A DNA stretch of 64,000 nucleotides from assembly GCF_000802965.1 (NCBI RefSeq), contig NZ_JSAK01000021.1:33730-97729 (forward strand), in the 5' to 3' direction. Shown piece by piece: positions 26,503-35,523 of the stretch (positions are counted from its first letter, which is position 1; each line of letters begins with the position of its first letter). The notes below the pieces were generated by a model that had not been told where the DNA came from, searched no databases, and saw only the letters and a program-made list of their open reading frames with translations. The translations under genes were made by a program, and so were the position numbers. Source of the DNA: Pseudomonas fluorescens. Its GTDB lineage: Bacteria; Pseudomonadota; Gammaproteobacteria; Pseudomonadales; Pseudomonadaceae.

Positions 26503-28185
26503 TTAAAGCGTCGAAAGGAAGGTGCTGTTGTTGGCCTGCCATTCGGTGATGTCGACGCGAATCCGCTTCTTGTCGAGTTTGCCGACACTGGTCTTGGGAA
26601 TTTCAGTAACAAGGGCGATCTGGCTCGGGATGGCCCACTTGCTCAGGTGCCCCAGCTCCACGAATGGCTTGAGGTGTTCCTTGAGTTCTTTGGCCCCAAT
26701 CTCATGGCCTTCGCGAAGCACCAGCAAGGCAAATGGCCGTTCGCCCCACTGCGGATCGGCGATCCCGACCACTGCTACTTCGCGTACCGCCACGTGACGA
26801 CTGATCAGGTCTTCGAGGTCGAGGGAGGAGATCCATTCGCCACCGGTCTTGATCACATCCTTGATCCGGTCGCGGATGTCGATCACGCCCATGCTGTCCA
26901 GGGTCGCCACGTCGCCGGTGTGCAGCCAGCCTCCGGCCCAGAGCTCGGCGCCCTTCTGCGGCTCGTTGAAATAACCTTCGGTGAGCCACGGCGCTCGCAG
27001 CACCAGTTCACCCTGGGTCTCACCATCGGCGGGCAGGAAGTTGCCGTCAGTGTCGACGATCGCCGCCTCGACCAATGGCCCCGGCACGCCCGCCTTGATC
27101 CGGTACGTAGTGCGTTCGTCTTCGGTGCCGGCCATGAGTTCATCGTTGAGGTGCGCGCACGAAACCAGCGGCCCGGTTTCCGACATGCCGTAGGCGGCGG
27201 TCAGTTGAATGCCTTTGGCCTTGGCCGCTTCATATAGGGCCCGATTTAGCGCACTGCCGCCGATAACGATTTTCCAGCCGCCGAAATCGGTGCTTTGTGC
27301 GGCCTTGGCGTTGAGGACCATTTGCAGGATGGTCGGCACGCAGTGGGAGAACGTAACCTTTTCCTTGCGCCACAGCTCCACCAGGTATTCCGGGTCGTAG
27401 CGACCGGGATAGACCTGCTTGAGCCCGAGCATGGTCGCCACATAAGGCAGGCCCCAGGCGTGCACGTGGAACATCGGTGTGATCGGCATGTACACGTCGC
27501 TGGTACCCAGCAGGCGCACGCTGTCGATCGAACCCATGATGGTCGACACACCCATGGTGTGCAGCACCAGTTGCCGATGGGTGAAGTACACGCCCTTTGG
27601 GTTACCGGTGGTGCCTGTGGTGTAGAAGGTCGTTGCGACCGAGTTTTCGTCGAAATCCTGAAAATCGTACTGCGGGCTCGCGGCCGCCAGTAGTTGCTCG
27701 TATTCACCGATGAGGTTCGGCAGATCAGCGGATTTTTCCGGCAGGTCGGTCAGTAGGAGGGTTTTTTCAACCGTGGTCAGGTGCCCGGCAATCGCGTTGT
27801 AGAGCCCCACGAATTCGCTGTTGACCAGCACGAAGCGGTCCACGGCGTGATTCATGGTGTAGAGAATCTGTTCTGGCGACAGCCGCACGTTGATGGTGTG
27901 GATCACCGCACCGATCATCGGAATGGCGAACATGCATTCCAGATAGCGATGGCTGTCCCAATCCATCACCGCCACAGTATCCCCGGGCTTGACCCCGGCC
28001 GCGGTCAGCACATTGGCCAACCGCGCGACCCGTTCGATCAGGGTCGGATAGCTGTAGCGCAACTGGTCGCGGTAAACGATCTCGCGGGTTTTCTCATAAC
28101 GCGCGCCGGACATCAGCAGCCGTTTGATCAGCAGCGGATACTGGTAAGCGCCTTCGGCTGGGGGGATAACGCGAGTCTGCAACAT
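26503..28185 (-). CDS. Fatty acid--CoA ligase (ANL superfamily)
   Basis: 560 aa. The ATG at 28185 follows AAAAGGGATT. The AMP-binding P-loop TTFYTTGTTGNPKGVYFTHRQ, the core AYGMSETGPLVS, GWLHTGDVATLD and the C-terminal hinge IDIRDRIKDVIKTGGEWIS are all present, and a lysine near the end (KTSVGKLDKKRIR) is the adenylation lysine. It activates medium/long-chain fatty acids to acyl-CoA in the cytoplasm. The context with DUF1302/DUF1329 and a MalT-type regulator suggests a specialised fatty-acid or ester uptake route. Confidence 0.92.
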   Translation of the reverse strand: MLQTRVIPPAEGAYQYPLLIKRLLMSGARYEKTREIVYRDQLRYSYPTLIERVARLANVLTAAGVKPGDTVAVMDWDSHRYLECMFAIPMIGAVIHTINVRLSPEQILYTMNHAVDRFVLVNSEFVGLYNAIAGHLTTVEKTLLLTDLPEKSADLPNLIGEYEQLLAAASPQYDFQDFDENSVATTFYTTGTTGNPKGVYFTHRQLVLHTMGVSTIMGSIDSVRLLGTSDVYMPITPMFHVHAWGLPYVATMLGLKQVYPGRYDPEYLVELWRKEKVTFSHCVPTILQMVLNAKAAQSTDFGGWKIVIGGSALNRALYEAAKAKGIQLTAAYGMSETGPLVSCAHLNDELMAGTEDERTTYRIKAGVPGPLVEAAIVDTDGNFLPADGETQGELVLRAPWLTEGYFNEPQKGAELWAGGWLHTGDVATLDSMGVIDIRDRIKDVIKTGGEWISSLDLEDLISRHVAVREVAVVGIADPQWGERPFALLVLREGHEIGAKELKEHLKPFVELGHLSKWAIPSQIALVTEIPKTSVGKLDKKRIRVDITEWQANNSTFLSTL

Positions 28186-28456
28186 AAGAATCCCTTTTCT
28201 GACTGCACGGTCGTGGCTGAAAGCAAGCACTGTAGTGCCCTTGATCGCCCGCCAAATCAGCCAAAGGAATGATTTGTAGAGCCGCGCAAATACTAGCTTT
28301 GCGCCATCATCACTTACCTTTCAAACACAATCTTGTGATGGATGCTGCAACCTCTTTCGTGCGAGCCTGTGTATCCTTTCCGAAATAATGAGCCTGACGG
28401 CAGGCTGCCCCTGACCAGTCTGCCGCTTCCCCTCAGCGTCGGATACTGTTCAAGGC

Positions 28457-29386
28457 ATGTCTCGTCAATTGCGATCGGTACTGCGAACAACAATGAACAC
28501 TCAAGTGACGTCCCCTACAGATAACCCCAAGACGCAAGTGCCTCTGGTTTCCATCGTGGCGCCTTGTTACAACGCGGAAAAGTATCTGGAAGAGGCCATT
28601 CAAAGCATTTTTGGCCAGGAATATCCGAACTTTGAAGTGATCGTTGTGGACGACGGGTCTACCGACAACAGTGTTGCCTTGCTCAAGCAACTTCAGAAAA
28701 CCTATGACTTCCAGCTGTACACGCAACCGAATCAGGGCGTGAGTGCAGCGCTTAATCACGGCTTGCGGTACGCCAAGGGTGACTACGTCTCGACGCCCGA
28801 TCTGGACGACATCATGCTCCCGCAATCCCTGCGCATTCGAGTCGATTATCTGAACCCACGCCCGAACGTCGGTTGCGTCGGGGCGCTGATCATTTACATG
28901 GATAGCGATGGTAAAACCATCAAGCAGCAACAGCGCGATCAAATTCGTACGTACAACTTCGATCAGATTCTCAGCCAGGCCGTGGTGATTGGTGCTCCTG
29001 TGGCGCTCTATCGCATGAGTGCAATGCGCAGTGCCGGTTTCTATGCGCCGCACCTGCGGGTCCAGGATTTCCAGATGACTTTGCGGATTGCCCGCCTGGG
29101 TTATGAAGTCCATGAACTGCCGGTGTGCGTGACCCGTTATCGCCGACACCCCAACAATCTGTCGAGAAAGTACAAGGTATTGCTGCAGGCGGACCTTGAG
29201 GCCATCGAGCCGTACCTCAGCCATCCTGCCTATCAGAGCGCCCGCACCCAATTGTTGAACAAGGCGCTCAAATATGCGGTGGTCGAAGACAAAAAAGAGG
29301 CCTGGAAACTACTGCGTTCCATCCCCTGGCGTCACATGAACCGAACCAGTTTCAAACGCCTGAAGCGATTGTTGTTTCATCGCTAG
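28457..29386 (+). CDS. Glycosyltransferase family 2
   Basis: 309 aa GT-A fold enzyme. The nucleotide-sugar site begins VPLVSIVAPCYNAEKYLEEAIQSIFGQEYPNFEVIVVDDGSTDNS, and the DXD-like motif is in STPDLDDIMLP. A C-terminal basic helical region follows (EAWKLLRSIPWRHMNRTSFKRLKRLLFHR). The start is uncertain: ATG 28457, or ATG 28493 twelve codons on; neither has a strong Shine-Dalgarno. No membrane segment. It pairs with a downstream hexapeptide acetyltransferase, suggesting modification of a surface glycan. Its codon use looks a little more AT-rich than its neighbours. Confidence 0.82.
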   Translation: MSRQLRSVLRTTMNTQVTSPTDNPKTQVPLVSIVAPCYNAEKYLEEAIQSIFGQEYPNFEVIVVDDGSTDNSVALLKQLQKTYDFQLYTQPNQGVSAALNHGLRYAKGDYVSTPDLDDIMLPQSLRIRVDYLNPRPNVGCVGALIIYMDSDGKTIKQQQRDQIRTYNFDQILSQAVVIGAPVALYRMSAMRSAGFYAPHLRVQDFQMTLRIARLGYEVHELPVCVTRYRRHPNNLSRKYKVLLQADLEAIEPYLSHPAYQSARTQLLNKALKYAVVEDKKEAWKLLRSIPWRHMNRTSFKRLKRLLFHR

Positions 29387-29433
29387 GACGCCAGCTACCC
29401 GGTATTAACTTTCCTGTTTCCCAGGCCTTGCCA

Positions 29434-30072
29434 ATGAAATTTCTCGAAAAACTCAAAGAACGAAAAACCAGAAAACACCTGAAACGTCTGGAGAAACTGC
29501 ACAGGGCTCCGGAGAAAATCCGTTTGCGTTACCCCCGGTATGAAATCGGCGTAGGCACTTACGGTATCCCGGAAGTCGTAGAGTTTGGCGATGACACGAT
29601 TCTGAAAGTCGGCTCCTACACCTCGATTGCCGAAGGCGTAAAGATTCTGTTGGGCGGTGGCCATCGCACCGATTGGGTCAGCACCTATCCTTTCCCATTG
29701 ATGATTGATGAAGCCCGAGACATTCCCGGCAGCAATCCGACCAAGGGCGATGTCGTGATCGGCAGTGATTGCTGGATCTGCGCCGACGTCATGATTCTGT
29801 CTGGCGTGACCATTGGCCATGGGGCGGTGGTGGCGGCAGGCGCGGTCGTGACCCGCGATGTCGAGCCCTACGCGATCGTTGGCGGCAACCCCTGCCGTCA
29901 CATCCGCTGGCGGTTCGAGGAAGACGTGCGCCGTGAGTTGCTGGCGTCCGCGTGGTGGGACTGGCCCATGGAAGAGGTCAAGGCTGCGTCGCGCATTTTG
30001 AGCAGCAGCGACATGCAGGGTTTTCTGGAATACGCCCGCCAACGCCAGTCGTCGACTGTAGCGGTCGGATAA
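29434..30072 (+). CDS. CatB-related O-acetyltransferase (left-handed beta-helix)
   Basis: 212 aa, ATG at 29434. The basic N-terminal helix (KFLEKLKERKTRKHLKRLEKLHR) is followed by hexapeptide repeats forming a beta-helix (GSDCWICADVMILSGVTIGHGAVVAAGAVVTRDVEPYAIVGGNPCRHIRWRF). The catalytic-type histidine is in GGGHRTDWVSTYPF. Family members acetylate sugars or xenobiotics using acetyl-CoA. It lies 47 bp after the GT2 gene and is probably co-transcribed. Confidence 0.85.
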   Translation: MKFLEKLKERKTRKHLKRLEKLHRAPEKIRLRYPRYEIGVGTYGIPEVVEFGDDTILKVGSYTSIAEGVKILLGGGHRTDWVSTYPFPLMIDEARDIPGSNPTKGDVVIGSDCWICADVMILSGVTIGHGAVVAAGAVVTRDVEPYAIVGGNPCRHIRWRFEEDVRRELLASAWWDWPMEEVKAASRILSSSDMQGFLEYARQRQSSTVAVG

Positions 30073-30122
30073 TCCCGAGTTCTGGCCGCGACGGGGCATG
30101 TCGCGGCCATCTCAAGCAGGAC

Positions 30123-30752
30123 TCAATGCATCTCGGTCAACGCGAGTTTCACACCGATAGCGATCAGCACCGCGCCCATCGTGCGATCGAACCAGTGGCC
30201 CATGCGGGCAAAACCGGCGCGCACGCGCTGTTGGCTGAACAGCATCGCCACCAGGCAAAACCAGACAGCCGTCGCTACTGCCAGGTAGACCCCGTAGCCC
30301 GCCTGCACCGCCAACGGCGTGTGCGGGTTGATCACTACGGTGAACAGCGACAGGAAAAACAGGGTGGCTTTCGGGTTCAGCCCGTTAGTCACGAAGCCTG
30401 AGGTAAAGGCACCACGCGCCGTGCGTTCACCCGCTTCTTTGTGCAGGTCATCGGTCACCGGTTTGGCGGGTTGCGCACGCAATGCCTTGAAACCGATGTA
30501 CAGCAGATACGCGGCAGCCGCCCATTTCAGGGCGTTGAACAGCACAATCGATTGCGACACGATCAAACCAATGCCCAGCAACGAATAGCCGACATGCAGG
30601 AAAATCGCCGTGCCGACACCGAGCGCCGTCCAGGTGCCGGCGCGACGACCGTGGGTCACGCTCTCGCGCACCACCACGGCAAAGTCCGGGCCGGGGCTGG
30701 CTACGGCCAAAAGATGAATCAGGGCAACGGTCAAGAATTCTGTCCAGTACAT
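30123..30752 (-). CDS. LysE-family amino-acid exporter
   Basis: 209 aa with five to six membrane helices. The family start region ASPGPDFAVVVRESVTHGRRAG is present (LysE/RhtB signature), as is GFVTNGLNPKATLFFLSLF. Members export basic amino acids, homoserine, threonine or similar. Substrate unknown. Convergent with the acetyltransferase gene and divergent from the hydroxyacid dehydrogenase gene. Confidence 0.88.
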   Translation of the reverse strand: MYWTEFLTVALIHLLAVASPGPDFAVVVRESVTHGRRAGTWTALGVGTAIFLHVGYSLLGIGLIVSQSIVLFNALKWAAAAYLLYIGFKALRAQPAKPVTDDLHKEAGERTARGAFTSGFVTNGLNPKATLFFLSLFTVVINPHTPLAVQAGYGVYLAVATAVWFCLVAMLFSQQRVRAGFARMGHWFDRTMGAVLIAIGVKLALTEMH

Positions 30753-30843
30753 GAGGGCTCCTTCAGGCCAAGCGTAACTTTTTATTTCATCTGGTAGGCT
30801 CGGCAGATTACGCCTTCAGTTCATTGCACAAAAGGTACAGTTG

Positions 30844-31809
30844 ATGACGAACTCTCGCCGCGCCGTTTTCCTCGACCACCCCTCCCTGGACCTGGGCGAC
30901 CTCGACCTCACCCCGTTGCGCGATTGTTTCAGCGAACTGCAGCTGTACGCCCAGACCCTGCCGGACCAGGTGATCGAACACCTCAAGGGTGCCACCGTCG
31001 CCATCAGCAACAAAATCCTCATCGATGCCGCCGCCATGGCCGCCAGCCCCGAGCTGAAGCTGATACTCATCACCGCTACCGGCACCAACAACGTCGACCT
31101 CGCTGCCGCCCGTGCCCACAGCATCACGGTCTGCAATTGCCAGGGCTACGGCACGCCGTCGGTGGCGCAGCATACGATCATGTTGCTGCTTAACCTGGCC
31201 ACGCGCCTGGCCGATTATCAAAAAGCCGTCGGTGAAGGTCGCTGGCAACAAGCCAGGCAGTTTTGCCTGCTGGATTACCCGATTGTCGAACTGGAAGGCA
31301 AAACCCTTGGATTGCTCGGTCACGGCGAATTGGGTGGCGCCGTTGCGCGACTGGCCGAAGCTTTCGGCATGCGGGTGCTGCTGGGGCAGATTCCGGGACG
31401 CCCTGCCCGGCCGGATCGCCTGCCGCTGGATGAGCTACTGCCGCAAATCGACGCACTGACCCTGCACTGCCCGCTCAACGAACACACCCGGCATTTCATT
31501 GGTGCGCGTGAATTGGCGTCGATGAAACCCGGAGCATTCGTAGTCAACACTGCGCGCGGTGGTTTGATCGACGAACAAGCGTTGGCCGATGCCTTGCGCA
31601 ACGGTCATCTGGGCGGCGCCGCCACTGACGTCCTGAGCGTTGAACCGCCATCCAACGGCAATCCACTGCTGGCCAACGACATCCCACGGTTGATCGTCAC
31701 CCCGCACAACGCCTGGGGCAGTCGCGAAGCGCGGCAGCGAATCGTTGGCCAGGTCACCGAAAATGCCCAGGGTTACTTCAGCGGTAAGGCGCTGCGGGTC
31801 GTCAGTTGA
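30844..31809 (+). CDS. D-2-hydroxyacid dehydrogenase (glycerate/hydroxypyruvate type)
   Basis: 321 aa, ATG 30844 with AAAGG upstream (a TTG one codon earlier is rejected). The NAD-binding motif GLLGHGELGGAVARLAEAFG and the catalytic triad regions TARGGLIDEQAL (Arg), VLSVEPPS (Glu) and VTPHNAWGS (His) are visible. The overall pattern resembles hydroxypyruvate/glycerate dehydrogenase HprA. It is 33 bp before rsmC and probably shares its transcript. Confidence 0.88.
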   Translation: MTNSRRAVFLDHPSLDLGDLDLTPLRDCFSELQLYAQTLPDQVIEHLKGATVAISNKILIDAAAMAASPELKLILITATGTNNVDLAAARAHSITVCNCQGYGTPSVAQHTIMLLLNLATRLADYQKAVGEGRWQQARQFCLLDYPIVELEGKTLGLLGHGELGGAVARLAEAFGMRVLLGQIPGRPARPDRLPLDELLPQIDALTLHCPLNEHTRHFIGARELASMKPGAFVVNTARGGLIDEQALADALRNGHLGGAATDVLSVEPPSNGNPLLANDIPRLIVTPHNAWGSREARQRIVGQVTENAQGYFSGKALRVVS

Positions 31810-31842
31810 TAAACTGCGGCACTTTTTTTCACAGGAGCAGTT

Positions 31843-32841
31843 ATGGATCCGCGCAGTGAAGTACTGCTTCGTCAGGCTGAGTTATTCCAGGGTTCGTTGT
31901 TGCTGGCCGGTTTGCCCGCCGACGACTTGCTCGGCCGCCTCCCCGCCGCCCATGGCTGGTGCTGGCATGCCGGCGATCAAGCCGCGCTCGACGCCCGCTT
32001 TGCCGAGCGCAGCCATTTCGGCGTGAACGTCCCGGAGCGCGAGTTCGACAGCGCGGTGGTGTTTCTGCCCAAGTCCAAGGACCTGACCGATTACATCCTC
32101 AACGCCGTGGCCTCGCGCCTGGAAGGTCGCGAGGTGTATCTGGTTGGCGAGAAAAAAAGCGGCATCGAAGGCGCGGCCAAGCAACTCAACCCATTCGGCA
32201 AGCCACGCAAACTCGACAGCGCGCGGCATTGCCAGCTATGGCTGGTCACCGTGGCCAATGCACCAGCCGCCAAGCCGCTGGAAAGTCTGGCCCAGGAGTA
32301 TGAACTGCCACTGGCTGAAGGCCCGCTCAAAGTCATCAGCCTGCCGGGCGTCTTCAGCCACGGTCGACTGGATCGCGGCAGTGCGCTGTTGCTGGAACAT
32401 CTGGACAAGTTGCCAAGCGGTCACTTGCTGGATTTCGGTTGTGGCGCGGGTGTTTTGGGTGCGGCGGTGAAACGCCGTTATCCGCACAACCAGGTCACGT
32501 TGCTGGACGTGGATGCGTTTGCTGCCGCCAGCAGCCGGCTGACGTTGGCTGCCAATGGTCTGGAAGCCGAGGTAATTACCGGTGACGGGATCGATGCCGC
32601 ACCGATGGGTTTGAGCGCGATTCTGAGTAATCCACCGTTCCACGTCGGCGTCCATACCGACTATTTCGCTACCGAAAACTTGCTGCGAAAAGCGGCCAAA
32701 CATCTGAAAAACGGTGGCGAACTTCGTCTGGTAGCGAACAGCTTCCTGAAGTATCAACCGCTGATCGAAGAGCATCTGGGCGTCTGTGCGATCAAGGCTG
32801 AAGGGCAGGGGTTCAGAATCTACCGGGCTAAACGCGGATAG
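31843..32841 (+). CDS. rsmC: 16S rRNA (guanine-1207-N2)-methyltransferase RsmC
   Basis: 332 aa with the duplicated-methyltransferase architecture of RsmC: a degenerate N-terminal half (residues 1-160) and a SAM-binding C-terminal half with motif I DFGCGAGVLGA and motif IV ILSNPPFHVGVHT. It methylates G1207 of 16S rRNA in the assembled 30S subunit. ATG 31843. Immediately downstream is a manganese riboswitch on the same strand. Confidence 0.9.
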   Translation: MDPRSEVLLRQAELFQGSLLLAGLPADDLLGRLPAAHGWCWHAGDQAALDARFAERSHFGVNVPEREFDSAVVFLPKSKDLTDYILNAVASRLEGREVYLVGEKKSGIEGAAKQLNPFGKPRKLDSARHCQLWLVTVANAPAAKPLESLAQEYELPLAEGPLKVISLPGVFSHGRLDRGSALLLEHLDKLPSGHLLDFGCGAGVLGAAVKRRYPHNQVTLLDVDAFAAASSRLTLAANGLEAEVITGDGIDAAPMGLSAILSNPPFHVGVHTDYFATENLLRKAAKHLKNGGELRLVANSFLKYQPLIEEHLGVCAIKAEGQGFRIYRAKRG

Positions 32842-32892
32842 AAATTTGTACTTGCCGAATGGATTTTGCCTAGGCAGAATCCGCTCCGTCCT

Positions 32893-33094
32893 AGGGGAGT
32901 AGTCTCCCACGAGCGCCATGCTCGTCCGGCATACGTCAACATACTTGGTCCTCAGACCATGGCGTATGCGACCCCAGCGTCCGCATCAGACGGATCGCAG
33001 GGTTTGACAAGACCTATGACACGAACACCTTACCCGGGGCGGGAAGGCTGTACGTGTCATAGCCGTGTCGACCCGCCCCTTAGGAAAACCCCTG
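32893..33094 (+). promoter_or_regulatory. yybP-ykoY manganese riboswitch upstream of the GDT1-family gene
   Basis: The opening GGGGAGTAGTCTCCC, the later ACCTTACCCGGGGCGGGAAGG loop and the long helix CTATGACACG...CGTGTCATAG are recognisable yybP-ykoY elements, the Mn2+-sensing class that activates exporter genes. GGGGCGGG (33036-33043) in the conserved loop could pair with CCCGCCCC (33072-33079), which directly abuts the Shine-Dalgarno AGGA (33082-33085). That points to translational control, by inference. Confidence 0.85.
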
Positions 33095-33679
33095 ATGCTG
33101 GATTCACTACTCGTACCTACCGCAATCGTTGCCTTGGCCGAAATCGGCGACAAGACGCAACTGCTCGCGCTCATTCTCGCTGCCCGCTTTCGCAAACCCT
33201 GGCCGATCATCGCCGGCATCGTCGCCGCGACCCTGGCCAACCACGCGGCAGCCGGTGCGGTAGGCGCCTGGGTCGGTAGTTTCTTCTCGGACACGATGCT
33301 GCACTGGATTCTTGCCGCGAGCTTCGCAGCAACTGCGCTTTGGACTCTGGTGCCGGACAAGATGGACGATGACGAAGCCAGCACGGCACGCAAGTTCGGA
33401 CCGTTCCTGACCACGCTGATTGCGTTTTTCCTCGCGGAAATCGGTGACAAGACCCAGATCGCGACTGTGATGCTGGCGGCGCAATATCCGGAACTGTGGC
33501 TGGTGATCATCGGCACCACCCTGGGCATGTTGATTGCCAACGTGCCGGTGGTTCTGGCGGGTAACTTTGCCGCGGACAAACTGCCATTGACGTTGATCCG
33601 TCGACTGGCAGCGTCGGCGTTCTTCATCCTGGCCATTGTCGCGGTGTACAAGGCGATGCAGGCAAGCGGCTGGGTTTGA
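33095..33679 (+). CDS. mneA: TMEM165/GDT1 family Mn2+ exporter (UPF0016)
   Basis: 194 aa integral membrane protein. The two hallmark cation motifs EIGDKTQ are at 16-22 and 115-121, in two repeated three-helix halves. The ATG at 33095 follows AGGA and sits just after the riboswitch; an in-frame GTG at 33065 lies inside the aptamer and is rejected. Bacterial members export manganese and are typically controlled by Mn2+-responsive yybP-ykoY switches, exactly the context here. Confidence 0.92.
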   Translation: MLDSLLVPTAIVALAEIGDKTQLLALILAARFRKPWPIIAGIVAATLANHAAAGAVGAWVGSFFSDTMLHWILAASFAATALWTLVPDKMDDDEASTARKFGPFLTTLIAFFLAEIGDKTQIATVMLAAQYPELWLVIIGTTLGMLIANVPVVLAGNFAADKLPLTLIRRLAASAFFILAIVAVYKAMQASGWV

Positions 33680-33703
33680 TTGGTTAAATAAGTATTCAGG
33701 AAC

Positions 33704-33834
33704 TGTGGCGAGGGAGCTTGCTCCCGCTCGGCTGCGCAGCAGCCGTAACATTGCATCCGCGTCCTAACTCAGGAAATGCGGAGGCTGTTTTGGGGTTGCT
33801 GTGCAACCCAGCGGGAGCAAGCTCCCTCGCCACA
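33704..33834. repeat. REP palindrome, TGTGGCGAGGGAGCTTGCTCCCGCT family
   Basis: TGTGGCGAGGGAGCTTGCTCCCGCT and the inverted AGCGGGAGCAAGCTCCCTCGCCACA surround a variable centre of about 80 bp. It lies between the convergent mneA and M48 protease genes. Confidence 0.85.
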
Positions 33835-33869
33835 AAAAGCTGAAAGTGTTCAGCTTTTACTGATTCCAA

Positions 33870-34688
33870 TCAGGACTTCTTGGCCTGCTCGTAAAGCGGC
33901 ATCACTTTCGGAATCGCCGCCTGCAACGAAGCAATACGACTCGACGAAGCCGGGTGGGTACTCATGAACTCCGGCGGCGAACCTTCCGATGCCTTGGCCA
34001 TCTTGTTCCACAAGGTGATCGCGGCGTTCGGGTTGTAGCCGGCACGCGCGGCCAGTTCGAGGCCGATCAGGTCTGCCTCGTTTTCATTGGCCCGGCTGTT
34101 CGGCAAGGTCATGCCGTAGTTGGCCACGGTATCGGCCAGCGCCAGGGTGTCCGAGCCGAGGCCGAACAAGGCACCGGCGCCCTGCTTGGCCATTTCGATG
34201 CCATAGGCCTTGGACATCGCTTCGCGACCATGCTCGCGCAAGGCGTGGGCGATTTCGTGGCCGAGGATGGCGGCGATTTCGTCATCAGTCAGTTTCAGGC
34301 TGTCCATCAGGCCGGTATAGAAAATGATCTTGCCGCCAGGACCGCAGTTGGCGTTGAGCTCATCGCTCTTGATCAGATTGACTTCCCATTTCCACTGAGC
34401 CGAATCCGGACGGAAAACCGGAGCCTGTGCAATCAGCCGGTCGGAAATCACTTGAATGCGCTTGGCATCGCTGCTGGTCTTGTCCAGCACACCCTTGCCG
34501 CTCGCCTCGCCCACGGTCTTTTGATAAGACTGGGCATACATCTGATTGACCTCATCAGTGGACAGCATGCTGAACATGTATTGCTTGCGTTCAACACCTA
34601 CCGCGCCACCGCTGGTGGTGTTGACCGACTGACAGCCGGCGAGCAGCAGCGCTGCGCCCAGTGCACCCACAACCAAAATCTTGCTCAT
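33870..34688 (-). CDS. M48 family zinc metallopeptidase, lipoprotein
   Basis: 272 aa. Signal peptide with lipobox ALLLAGC, C19 lipidated. The zinc site HEIAH is at 144-148 (ILGHEIAHALREHGRE), and a third ligand is likely in ENEADLIGLELA. It resembles LoiP/BepA-type envelope proteases (M48) that act in outer-membrane protein quality control. Monocistronic. Confidence 0.88.
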   Translation of the reverse strand: MSKILVVGALGAALLLAGCQSVNTTSGGAVGVERKQYMFSMLSTDEVNQMYAQSYQKTVGEASGKGVLDKTSSDAKRIQVISDRLIAQAPVFRPDSAQWKWEVNLIKSDELNANCGPGGKIIFYTGLMDSLKLTDDEIAAILGHEIAHALREHGREAMSKAYGIEMAKQGAGALFGLGSDTLALADTVANYGMTLPNSRANENEADLIGLELAARAGYNPNAAITLWNKMAKASEGSPPEFMSTHPASSSRIASLQAAIPKVMPLYEQAKKS

Positions 34689-34803
34689 CGAAAAACTCCA
34701 TGAAAACTGCCGCCTATCCTAGGCGTGGAAATGTATCGACGCCAGATACACAAGAGATAAGACGCCTATTTCAGGCAAAGCTCTCACCAACGCAGGAAAA
34801 ATT

Positions 34804-34865
34804 AAAAGATCGCGGCTGGATGTACGCCGATCCATTGCAGGAGCTGTCGCAGGCTGCGATCTTTT
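34804..34865. repeat. Degenerate REP palindrome, GCAGGCTGCGATCTTTT family
   Basis: AAAAGATCGCGGCTG on the left and GAGCTGTCGCAGGCTGCGATCTTTT on the right are inverted copies, weaker than the other members of this family. It abuts the end of the SRAP gene. Confidence 0.55.
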
Positions 34866-35488
34866 CAACCGGGGGTCAGACACTCCGGCCCGTTGAGCTT
34901 CGGATCGTTCACCATGTTCGCCAGCACCCGCTCACGCAACGCAGCGGGTTCACTGGCGAGCAAGGCTTGCAAGGCATGCAGCGGCGTGTCGGGGTTTAGC
35001 CAGATTTCCTGCGCCGCCGCATCGAGAATCAACGGTCGACGCTGACTGGCGGCTGGTTGCGTAATCACGGCCGTACTCAGCCACACCTGCTCTTGCACCG
35101 GATACGCTTCCCAGATGGCCGCGAAAAACAGCGACGAGCCTTCCCCCGGTGTCAGCCAGTACGGTCGTTTTCGCGTGGTGCCACGCCATTCATAGAAACC
35201 ATTGGCCGGCAGCAGGCAACGGCGTTCGCGCAGGGCCTGGCGAAACATCGGTTGTTCGGCAACGGTTTCAGCCCGAGCATGGGCCGGGGTGCGAGACAAA
35301 TCGGTCAGCCACGGCGGTGTCAAACCCCAGCGCGCCCGCGCCAGTTCGCGCTGACCTTCCGCACCGGCTCGCAGCATCAACACCGAATCATTGGGGGAAA
35401 TGTTCCACTGCGCCTGCTGATCGGCGGGAAAACCGGGCAGGGCCGCGAAGGCGGGGTTCCAGCGAAACAGGGCATAACGTCCACACAT
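34865..35488 (-). CDS. SOS response-associated peptidase (SRAP/HMCES family)
   Basis: 207 aa. It starts MCGRYALF, so that after removal of Met the catalytic cysteine is C2, which in this family forms a thiazolidine crosslink with abasic sites in single-stranded DNA. The other family residues appear in NISPNDS and PANGFYEWRGTTRKRPYW. The C-terminal QEIWLNPDTPL is also typical. It guards single-stranded DNA during replication. No SOS box was identified. Confidence 0.88.
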   Translation of the reverse strand: MCGRYALFRWNPAFAALPGFPADQQAQWNISPNDSVLMLRAGAEGQRELARARWGLTPPWLTDLSRTPAHARAETVAEQPMFRQALRERRCLLPANGFYEWRGTTRKRPYWLTPGEGSSLFFAAIWEAYPVQEQVWLSTAVITQPAASQRRPLILDAAAQEIWLNPDTPLHALQALLASEPAALRERVLANMVNDPKLNGPECLTPG

Positions 35489-35523
35489 GGGGTAGCACGA
35501 CTCTTGATCAAACGAACGCCAGC

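Noticed and set aside
33065..33094. Upstream GTG start for the GDT1-family exporter
   Set aside because: It lies inside the riboswitch aptamer, and the ATG at 33095 has the Shine-Dalgarno and the proper N-terminus.
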